Shown piece by piece: positions 52,526 through 60,573 of a stretch of DNA of 64,000 nucleotides. Position numbers and translations under genes: made by a program. Numbering within the stretch: position 1 is the first letter of the stretch; each line of letters starts with the position of its first letter. The notes below the pieces were generated by a model. That model was not told the DNA's origin, ran no database searches, and worked only from the letters and a program-made list of their open reading frames with translations. Source of the stretch: Pyropia yezoensis (taxonomy: Eukaryota > Rhodophyta > Bangiophyceae > Bangiales > Bangiaceae); assembly GCA_009829735.1 (NCBI GenBank), contig CM020619.1, positions 20,341,816 through 20,405,815 of the forward strand. The letters run 5' to 3'.

Positions 52526-53875
52526 TCATGGCTGTTGTGTCTCCCCACGAACCGACCACAGGTGATCAATCAATGAAGCACGCAGAGCAACATGCCCACT
52601 CTCGCTCATGACCTCGTCCGAGCGCTCCACCAAGGACGCCAGCCCAACACAAGGCCCCACAGGTGAAGCAATATCCCCGGCCCCATGCATACCAGGGAGG
52701 CACTCGTAAAACTCATCCAGCACGCCAACAGACTCCCCCCCATCATCCGCCTCGCCGGCGAGCTCCCCATGCTTATCCATGGATGCAATCAAATTGTGCA
52801 AGATAATGCACACGTCCGCAACCTGCAATATCAACTCGTCACTCCACTCTTCCCTGTCTTGACGCAGTATCCGAAAGCGCCCCTGAAGACACCCGAAAAA
52901 CCTCTCAACATCCTTACGTATCGCTTCTTGGCACTTCTTGGCGTGAATCTCTTTCTCGCTTGTTGCACCAGAGCCGGGAAGAAAGAAAATCGCCCATCGC
53001 GGGTATATGCTGTCGCCGAGAAAGTAGAGTGGCCAGGAACGTCGGATTCCGTTCAGAACGTAGCCACCAGGAAGATGGATGCACCGGCGGCCGCACAATA
53101 TCTCGGAGAAGAGGGGGCTGTGGCTGGCAACAGTGATATCGTTGTTCGTACCTGGCCGACCAGCAAACCAGTCCCAGCAATACAGGTCCCCGTCCACGAG
53201 CGCCTGGCACGACAGCACCGCCAGTTTTCCGTCCTTAGGGTTGTGGTACTGTCCTTTGAAGGCTCTGGGGCAGTTCTTCCACTTGATTTTCATGCAGTCC
53301 ACTGACCTCATACAGCCTGGGAGACCACGCGCCGCAAAACTGTCCGTCAGGGCCGCGAGCTCAGCTGCAGTCGGATGCCGGTTCAAAAATTGAGGTCCAA
53401 ATCGGGACCGCACGGCACGGAGGACGGCTACAAAAGCTTGTTGTTGAGCCTCCACCGACATGCGGGAGTGGTCGTCGAGAACTCGAAAAGATCGACCAGT
53501 GCCCAGACGCCGTAGCGAGTTCAGAATCTTGACGTGGAAGGGATGGCCACGCCTGCCCGTGCAGTCGGTCCGCTGCAGCAGCGTCGGGTCCACGAGGGGC
53601 AGCTCGCGCTCCAGGATATGGTACAACGGGAGAGGAACTCGGAACACTCCGCGAAAGTGGGAGGAGGTATACCTCGGAGAGGATGACAGGTAGTCGGCAA
53701 ACCAGGAACACGCACCTCGGCTTATGTTCGAAGCCGACCCTACCTGCCGCCCGCCCCACACTGCTGGTACTGGCTCGAGCGCAGCCCCGCCGGCCGTTGC
53801 AGCAGCTAAGCATACTTCGATAACAGCCTCCTCCTCGTCATCGTCGCTCAACAGGTGCGTAAATAGGTCGTCCAT
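52526..53875 (-). CDS. PIF/Harbinger transposase (DDE_Tnp_4 / plant transposon protein type)
   Basis: 449 codons, intact. The start MDDLFTHLLSDDDEEE is acidic. The nuclease core has all three acidic residues: D193 in CMRSVDCMKIKWKNCP, D288 in YFLGDSIYPRW, and E324 in KDVERFFGCLQGRFRIL. Other family marks are FRGVFRVPLPLYHIL, AFKGQYHNPKDGK and GRPGTNNDITVASHSPLF. The length fits the family (350-450). It cuts the element at its ends and inserts it with 3-bp duplications, acting with the Myb-like protein. Poly-A/G sequence just upstream (53,879-53,905) may be part of its leader. Confidence 0.92.
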   Translation of the reverse strand: MDDLFTHLLSDDDEEEAVIEVCLAAATAGGAALEPVPAVWGGRQVGSASNISRGACSWFADYLSSSPRYTSSHFRGVFRVPLPLYHILERELPLVDPTLLQRTDCTGRRGHPFHVKILNSLRRLGTGRSFRVLDDHSRMSVEAQQQAFVAVLRAVRSRFGPQFLNRHPTAAELAALTDSFAARGLPGCMRSVDCMKIKWKNCPRAFKGQYHNPKDGKLAVLSCQALVDGDLYCWDWFAGRPGTNNDITVASHSPLFSEILCGRRCIHLPGGYVLNGIRRSWPLYFLGDSIYPRWAIFFLPGSGATSEKEIHAKKCQEAIRKDVERFFGCLQGRFRILRQDREEWSDELILQVADVCIILHNLIASMDKHGELAGEADDGGESVGVLDEFYECLPGMHGAGDIASPVGPCVGLASLVERSDEVMSESGHVALRASLIDHLWSVRGETQQP

Positions 53876-54320
53876 TGGAAAAAAAACGGGGGGGGGGCGG
53901 GGGTAGGGAAGGTCGGAGGGTGAGACGGGTCACGCAATGACAGGCAGGCAGGGATGTCGGCAGCGATTCACGAGCGTGTGCGTTGTCTCGCCACTCTTCA
54001 AACCCTTCAGACTTAGCAAATTAAATAGAATTCCACATCAAGTGGCTCTCATTTCGACATGCAAGTCTGCTGAAGACGCCAGGATGGCTCAGGACCGATA
54101 GACATGCTCGGAGCTATCGCTATAAAAAGTAGCTGAATGGGTATGGGTTTTAGCTCCACCGATAGACATGCTCTCACATGGGTGGGGCCGACGGGAGAGC
54201 GAGCGTCCCCACCACTCGCATACTCAGTACGTAAGGGTGCAGCCTCGACTGCGCGCGCATTCAGTTGGGGAGCTACCCCCCCCCTCTCCCCGCCGTCCAC
54301 ACCCGCCGTGTCCAACAATC

Positions 54321-56951
54321 TCACACACCATCCGAAAAGAGCACGCGTTCAACATCTACGCCCGCCACATCCACCAGGTGCGCCCGCACCTCATCAAGTA
54401 GCGACAGGGGCACCGAGCCGAGGAACCAGTCGGCGCTCGCCGTCACGGTCGCCCCTACGGCAGCTGTCACCTCCTCGGGCGCGGCCACCAGCAGCTGGTG
54501 CAGCCGCGCCTGGGCACTCGTGGACAGCTCAGCGGTCAGGAGCTCCAACCCAAACAGGCAGTCCGCGGGCGACACAACGGGGGCCCCTTCAGGCGCCCCC
54601 ACGCGTTCCACCACCGTCCACCGCCCCGTGAGGTTGCCGTCTTGGCCAAAGGGGGCGGCGCCAGCATCACCGCCGCCGCCAATGGCGCTGTTGCCACCAT
54701 TGTTGGCCAGGCCATCGGGCTGTGAGGAAGACAGCGAAAGGCGGCTGCCCGCCCCCGAGGCCCTCGGTTTGCCCACCGCCCGCCGCCACCGCGGGGACAG
54801 TGCCAGTGGACCACCGGTGCTCACGGTGTAGCCGCCAGGAGAGTCTCCAAGAGTAGACTTGCCAAACGCGCCCTTCCAGCTTCGCCCTGCTGTCGCCCTT
54901 CGACGGGGAGACGGAGCCGACAGCGCAGAAACAATGGCGGCTGCAGCTGCGGCAGTGCCTCCGCCAGCCACGGCATCCGCTGCGGCTTCCGCGGCTTCGG
55001 CAGCTGCCGAGGCGGCGGCGGGCGAGATCCACGCCGCCTCGCCGTTGGACTTGACATTCCCGACGCGCACAAAGTAGACCTCCCGCCCCGCTTTCATGAC
55101 CTCCACAGCCAGGGCGACCAGTTCCACCGACCCCTGCTCCGACACAACGAAGACGGCGGGCACGCCGGAGGCGGCGCGGCGGACCACGGCAGGGTTTGTC
55201 ACCGTGAATTCTCCGCGCGGCGCCGACAAGTGGATGGTCGTGCCTTCGCGGGCACCCATAATGTGCGCCGTCCCGTTGTCACGATCGCCCACAGCTCCCA
55301 CGACAAAGGTAATGCGGATGCCCTTGGGCGACCGTGGAGCACTAGTGATGGCCACCGTCCGGCGTATGCTCCCGGCCATCCCTCCATCGGTACCAGGGAG
55401 GTACACTCCGACGTACTGACCAGCCGCCCAGTCGACGCTGGGGAGCAAAGCGGCGGGGGCCGCCTGAGCAGCCACGTCACCATCCACGGCGGCCTCCATC
55501 AATGCAGGGGCAGCGACGGGCTGAAGCCACAATGACAAGGCCATCCCTGTTGACACCGTCTCTCGAACCCGGCGGTTGACCTTGAAGGGAGTATAACCGA
55601 GCCAGGTTCCACCGCCGCCCCCCTCGGCGGCCGCCGACGCCGATGCCGACCGCAGCGCCCGCTCGCGCCCAATAAGGACGACGGAGAGGAACGCATATGC
55701 GTCGGCCCACGCGCCCAGGATCTCAGGGGTGGCCGCATCACCGAGCACTTCGGCCAGAGCGGCAAGGAGCACCTGACCCACTGGTGCGTAGAGCCCGGCG
55801 GCCACCCCCCGCGACACGTGCTTGGCGGAAATGCGCGCCAGCGCGGGCGCCAGGGCGTCGAGGTGCTCCACGCTGGCCGCGAACGCCAACACCGCCCCAG
55901 CCAGCCGCCGGATCTGCGCGTCACTCTGCACCGTCCCGTCGCCCGTCGTGGTAGTATCAAAGTAGACGGCCGTGGAGGGGTGGGCGTCAAACAATATGCG
56001 GTAAAAGGTGGCCGCAATGGCCCCGCCGTGAACCTCGAGGACTGGGGCGGTAGCCTTGACAATCCGGATGGTGTCGGCCGACAGAGGGCAAGACAGATGG
56101 GGCTTTGAAGGGGCTTCGCGGCCCACAGGCGACGGCAACACCTGCGGCGGCGCCCTTATCGATCTCGTGCCGCCGCCTTCGTTGTCACCGACGAGGCTGT
56201 CTGACGGTCTCGCCCCTGTCGCTACCGCCCTGTTGGGGGTATCCCCCCGTCGCAGACGAGAACCCATGCGCCACCGCTCGCCCGATGGCGACGACGCAGC
56301 CAGTGCAGCCGCCCGCCGTGGGGACATGAGCAGCCGAAAACCACGGCCGCTGCCGCTACCGCTGCCAGTGTACCGCGGTGAGCACGCCACTTCTACCGAC
56401 TCATGAGCGGCGCCACCCGCCGTCGCCGCCTGGTCGCCACCGCCACCACCGCCCGTGGTGCCCCCCTTAACACCGCCGACAGATTGGGACCGCGGCGACC
56501 ATGTCGACCCTTGAGACCGCGGCGACCGCGGCGACCATGTCGACCCTTGAGACCGCGGCGACCGCGGCGACGAGGCTGTGGCAAGCGCCTCGGGGGATAT
56601 GGCCGGCGGCGCCCGCCGCGCGGGGCGGCGCGATGCGAGTAACGACTGCACCGCCGCAGTGGGGGAGCCCCCCCCATGAGATGACAAGGGCGGCACGACA
56701 CGCTTGCGCCCGGGAGACACCCCCACCGCCGCAGTCGAGGAGGCCACCGCCCCCCCGCCGTGGTCGGTGTGAACAGCGTCGGGTGAAAGAGGAGGGACGA
56801 CCACACGGCGGCGGCGGGGACTGGTAGCTTGTGCCGCCGCGTCTGACGCCGGTGGCGGGGACGAGGGCGGGGTGGTGACCGGCGACACTGGAAACGCCGA
56901 CGGCCCCTGCCTGGTCGACACGGAGGGGCGGGGAGAGACGCGGACGTTCAT
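54321..56951 (-). CDS. Flavohemoglobin-like protein with long disordered N-terminus
   Basis: 876 codons. Residues 1-285 are Ser/Pro/Arg-rich, with SPRSQGSTW repeated in a 36-bp tandem repeat. Residues 288-432 are a globin of the flavohemoglobin type: LSADTIRIVKATAPVLEVHG, FYRILFDAHP, and KHVSRGV with the proximal His at about 378, then EVLGDAATPEILGAWADAYA. Residues 452-585 resemble the FAD domain (PFKVNRRV, WAAGQYVGVYLPG, IRRTVAITSAP, HLSAPRGEFTV). The NAD half is atypical: a GVG.TP-like site is not visible (VVSEQGSVELVALA) and about 140 Ala/Gly-rich residues interrupt it before LLDEVRAHLVDVAGVDVERV. Family members convert nitric oxide to nitrate. With the altered reductase this activity is uncertain. 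Confidence 0.8.
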   Translation of the reverse strand: MNVRVSPRPSVSTRQGPSAFPVSPVTTPPSSPPPASDAAAQATSPRRRRVVVPPLSPDAVHTDHGGGAVASSTAAVGVSPGRKRVVPPLSSHGGGSPTAAVQSLLASRRPARRAPPAISPEALATASSPRSPRSQGSTWSPRSPRSQGSTWSPRSQSVGGVKGGTTGGGGGGDQAATAGGAAHESVEVACSPRYTGSGSGSGRGFRLLMSPRRAAALAASSPSGERWRMGSRLRRGDTPNRAVATGARPSDSLVGDNEGGGTRSIRAPPQVLPSPVGREAPSKPHLSCPLSADTIRIVKATAPVLEVHGGAIAATFYRILFDAHPSTAVYFDTTTTGDGTVQSDAQIRRLAGAVLAFAASVEHLDALAPALARISAKHVSRGVAAGLYAPVGQVLLAALAEVLGDAATPEILGAWADAYAFLSVVLIGRERALRSASASAAAEGGGGGTWLGYTPFKVNRRVRETVSTGMALSLWLQPVAAPALMEAAVDGDVAAQAAPAALLPSVDWAAGQYVGVYLPGTDGGMAGSIRRTVAITSAPRSPKGIRITFVVGAVGDRDNGTAHIMGAREGTTIHLSAPRGEFTVTNPAVVRRAASGVPAVFVVSEQGSVELVALAVEVMKAGREVYFVRVGNVKSNGEAAWISPAAASAAAEAAEAAADAVAGGGTAAAAAAIVSALSAPSPRRRATAGRSWKGAFGKSTLGDSPGGYTVSTGGPLALSPRWRRAVGKPRASGAGSRLSLSSSQPDGLANNGGNSAIGGGGDAGAAPFGQDGNLTGRWTVVERVGAPEGAPVVSPADCLFGLELLTAELSTSAQARLHQLLVAAPEEVTAAVGATVTASADWFLGSVPLSLLDEVRAHLVDVAGVDVERVLFSDGV

Positions 56952-58080
56952 TGCGCCAACGACATAGAGGTTGGGCAGGAACCACGGGAAGAAGGTGGCA
57001 GGGGCTCGAAGGGAAGGATGGGGGGGGGCAAGGGGGGCACGGTCTAGACAAACGGTGGACCGTACTTCGAAGCGTCAGCGGCCGACGCGAAACAAGTCAA
57101 GGGAAGAATAACACAAGAGCAGGCAGCGGCCTGGGCTCCTCGTCCGCGCCAACCCATGTTGACGAGGCGACTTTTGCAAGACGTAGGAAGGATGGGAGGC
57201 GGGGTTGGGCCAGCCGCGCACTCATGCACATGCTGCGCCGGCTCGCCCCCACACCGTCGCGAGCAGCGAATCAACTTTGAAAAGGGGGACAGCTGGGTCG
57301 AGCGCAGAGCCTCATTAGCTAATGCTGTGCACTTGCATACGGGGGGGCGCCCTCCTCCCCCCCCCATCCCCCACCAACCAGAAGTGGCGCAATCCTCGGC
57401 AGGCGGGGGAGGCAAAGATTTTTTCTCCGCCGGTTGGCCAGAGCCATCCTCCCCCTCTTCACGTAGTTCGCTTGACAGGGTACAGAATGGGCAGTGCCGC
57501 CGGTGCAGGTGGTGGAGGGGGGAGGAGGGGAAGGTCTGTAACGCCGCGACAGCCGACTTGCCTCGGTCCACCACGTCCGTGTCCTCCAGGCGAGTGGCCT
57601 CGTGCTCGGAGCATCTGGGCTGGACACCGCGCCAGCACGTCACGACCATGAACGCGCACCCCACGGAACGGTACGGTACAGTGTACCGCCTCGCACTGTA
57701 CTTCGTAGCTGTCGATTTCCTATTTATGGATCCGATGCGGGAAGTCACCAATGACCTTGTTCGCTCGCACAAGTATACAAACAACTACAGCGCCACGTGG
57801 TAGGCGCATGTCTAGCCCCTCCGGTTTCCGGCGAATTCAAGTTCTTACCGCGCGTTTCGTTCCCTCGCCGCGGGCAGGCCGACCAAGCGTCACGGCGGCG
57901 CGGTCTCACGTCGAAGGGGGACGGCCGTTTCATAGCGAGCCGGTCCCGAAGAGGACCGACCCCTCCCAGGACAGCACCCAACCGACCCGTCATTTCCCCT
58001 GCCCGCTCGTATGTATTGCGTTCCTCCTCTCCATGGAGCGTCCCGCAGCACGACGTGAACCGACCTGCCCTGCCTGTGTA
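56952..58080. other. Upstream region of the flavohemoglobin gene
   Basis: No gene is supported. Overlapping 100-240-codon frames on both strands lack motifs. A short palindrome gtacggtacagtgtaccg is near 57,671. Promoter sequence of the flavohemoglobin gene should be near 56,960-57,200, but no defined element was seen. Confidence 0.35.
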
Positions 58081-58199
58081 GTGCGTCCCGTAAATATATA
58101 GTGGACGTGCTCGTGTCGTGATCATGTCAAATATCGGCCACTGGACCAATCAAACCCACACTGCACGACCCGAGCACGTCCACTTTTTACGGGACGCAC
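58081..58199. mobile_element. Hairpin MITE (about 119 bp)
   Basis: The left arm GTGCGTCCCGTAAATATATA then GTGGACGTGCTCGTGTCGTG pairs with the right arm (reverse complement GTGCGTCCCGTAAAAAGTGG, ACGTGCTCGGGTCGTG) around a loop of about 45 bases. A four-base difference and one mismatch break the stem. The size and near-perfect fold are those of foldback MITEs. The flanks (..gta and aata..) give no clear duplication. Confidence 0.65.
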
Positions 58200-60573
58200 A
58201 ATATATATATACTGTACGAGAGAGCGTACATACTGTACGGGACCGCGGGTTGGTGGCGCTGCGCCCTGCCTTCTTCCCAAACACCCCCCGCCCACTTCGA
58301 CGGCCGGCCTTCCTCGGCCGCACCCCTCTACCTGGGTGCCGTGCCGACGACTCGTCGGTCTTCGGTGGTCGCAGGTGACGACCGCACCACGCTCGTGCTG
58401 CCCTGCTCACCCCTCCACCCTGAGTATTCTCTTGAGCTGTTGCTTGCCGTCACGCCGCGCCGTCGTCGCGTGCCTGTCCGCCACCCCCCTCACCACCCAC
58501 CTCCCTGGACGTTGGTGGCGCGTCTGCTTGCCCGGCCACTTGCGGCTGCCGCGCCGCCCCTAGTGTCACTCTCTCCCGCCCTCGGCCTCCCTCACCCCCC
58601 CCGGCCCCCCCCCTTCCCCTTGCCCCCTCCAAGGTGCGTATCGTCATGGCGACCGCGGCAGCGGCAGCCGGCTGGGGGGGGGGCCCCACCCCCCCGCCCA
58701 CCCCGCCTCCCTCCTCCTCCCGCCGCATTCCTGGTGCGGGTCGCCCGCCCACGTCCACGCCCCGCGCGGCCCCGCAGCGGCGGCGGCCAGCACCACGCCC
58801 ATTGCCGGCGGCGGCTGGGCAGCCGTCCCCACGGCGGTCCGTGTCGGCGCTGGCGGCGCCGCTGGGCCGTGGCGACGGGGACCGCCGCACCATCGCGGTC
58901 GTGACCGCTGGCAAGGCGACCAGCCGCGCCGCCGCGGCCGCCGCAGCCGCCGCCGCCGCGGCGCCGACGACGACGCCGACCACCACCCCCACCCCCTCCA
59001 CCCCAGCAATGCCACCGCCACGGCCTCCGCCATCGTTGGCGGCGACTGCGTCTGCGGCAGCGGTGCCGTCGGCGACCGCCCCCCCGCCGCGCGGCGGCGG
59101 GGGCACCCCCCCGCGCCCCGGCGGCCGCCCAACCCCCCGGCGGCTGCGGCTGCGTCCGGCGGCAGCCACCCCCCCGCGGCGGCTGGCCATCCGCTCCCCC
59201 GCGGGCGGGGGGGTGGGAGGTGCCGCTCCCCCCGCAACCCCCGCCGGTGGCGGGGATGCGGTGGGCGCCGCCCGCCGCCGGCGGAGCGGCGGGGCCGTCG
59301 ACGGCTGGGCGCCGCTGGCCAAGGTGCGGCGCCTCGACGGGTGGGCGTCGCCCGGCGCGCACGCGGTGGCCGGCGCGGCGGCGGCAGAGGCGGCAGCGGC
59401 GGCCGCCGCCGCCGCCACTGGCGGCTGCTGCTCCTTGGGCGCCCGGCACCCGCCCGCCGCCCGGCCACGCGTGGCGGGCGAGTGCTGCGCCGGCGGTGGC
59501 AGCGCCAGTGTCCGGCGGTCGCTTTGGGGGTGGGGTGGGGCCCGCGGCGGGGGGGGGGGGCGGGGCGGGGGGGGGGGCCCGCATGTGCCGTCTGCACGTG
59601 GTTGTGTGCGTTTGTGTGCTACGGCTGTGCCGCGGGCGGCGGCGGTGGCGGCGGCGGCGGCGGCGGGGGCGGGGGGGCAGGGTGGGGGGAGGGGCCCCTG
59701 CCGTGTCCACCACCGCCCCTGGTCGCGGCGGCGATGGCGTCCCCCCCACGGGGCGGCCACGGCGCATGGCCCCCGTCGACGACAATGGCGGCGGCGGCCG
59801 CCGCCGCCGCGGCCGCTGCGCCGTGCGGGCGGCCGGCCGCCGCGCAGGGCCTCACAGCGACACCCTCCTGGCGGCCGTCGTGGGCGCCCGCGCCTGCACG
59901 GCCGTCGTCCGCCCGCTCGCCCGTCCCGTGGGTGGATGCCTCCGCGTCGGCGGCGGCGCTGGCGGCCGACGGGCGGGGCTGTCCGCGCGGCCGGCGCAGG
60001 CCGCGGAGCGTGTGTGTGGGCACGGACGTGGCGGCGGGGGCGGAGCTGGATGAGGACCTGCAGTGGGCGCTGCCGTTGGGGTTGAGGGGGGGGGGGCCGA
60101 GTGGGGGGGGGTGACCCCCCCTTGGCCCGCCCCCCGTGGCTCCGCGTTGATAGGGTAGGTAGTGTAGGTAGGCTCGTGTCCCCATCCCGAGTGCGAAGCG
60201 CCCAGAGACGTCCGCGGACTGCACCGCCCACGCGGACCGCGGCGACCGGGCCGCGCCAAGAAAAACTCCACGTGGGTTGGTAGCGCGGGTCGAGGAGTGC
60301 GCGGCCCGCGGCGGTGGGCGGGTGCCGGGCCAGCGGCGCAAAGTGCTGGCGAGGGCCCCCGGCTGAAGGCGCTGGCGGTGTCTGGCCTCGCCGAGCTCTT
60401 CTCTGCGAGGCGCGCCGACCCGCTGTTGGGATGGGTCTCCGCCGTAGGCGATGGCAGACGACCCGGACGCGCGAGAGTGGGAGCGTCGCGTTGGAGGAAC
60501 AATGAAATCTAACCACTAGCCTAGACCTAGGTCATGTATGACTATGATTGTACCGTGGGTCAATGCCGGCCGC
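58200..60573. other. Extremely GC-rich, low-complexity stretch; gene content unresolved
   Basis: 58,450-60,120 is almost only G and C with many CCCCCC, GGGGGG and GCC runs. Frames of 688 codons (-, 60,516-58,450) and 483 codons (+, 58,634-60,085) exist, both made of Ala/Arg/Pro/Gly. Stop codons are rare at such composition, so length is no evidence. On the + strand MATAAAAAGWGGG is preceded by GTGCGTATCG, and DGWAPLAKVRRLDGWASPG and LDEDLQWALPLGLRGG are the only less simple words, so a disordered + strand protein with introns is possible. AT-rich tatatatata lies at 58,200-58,210. Confidence 0.3.

Larger units (their letters stand above)
49994..54173. mobile_element. PIF/Harbinger DNA transposon, complete (4,180 bp)
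   Basis: The left end GAGCATGTCTATCGGTGGA and the right end (reverse complement) GAGCATGTCTATCGGTGGA match, and similarity continues through AAAACCCATAC. TCA flanks both ends (49,991-49,993 and 54,174-54,176), a 3-bp duplication as expected for this superfamily. It carries the two-gene set of PIF/Harbinger: a Myb-like DNA-binding protein (+) and a DDE transposase (-), convergent. A second, inner copy of the terminal word occurs at both ends (50,047 and about 54,094-54,109). Both genes are open, so the element could be active. Confidence 0.92.

Noticed and set aside
58450..60516. 688-codon frame on the - strand
   Set aside because: Only Ala/Arg/Pro/Gly/His low complexity; at this GC content stop codons are very rare on every frame, so length alone means nothing.
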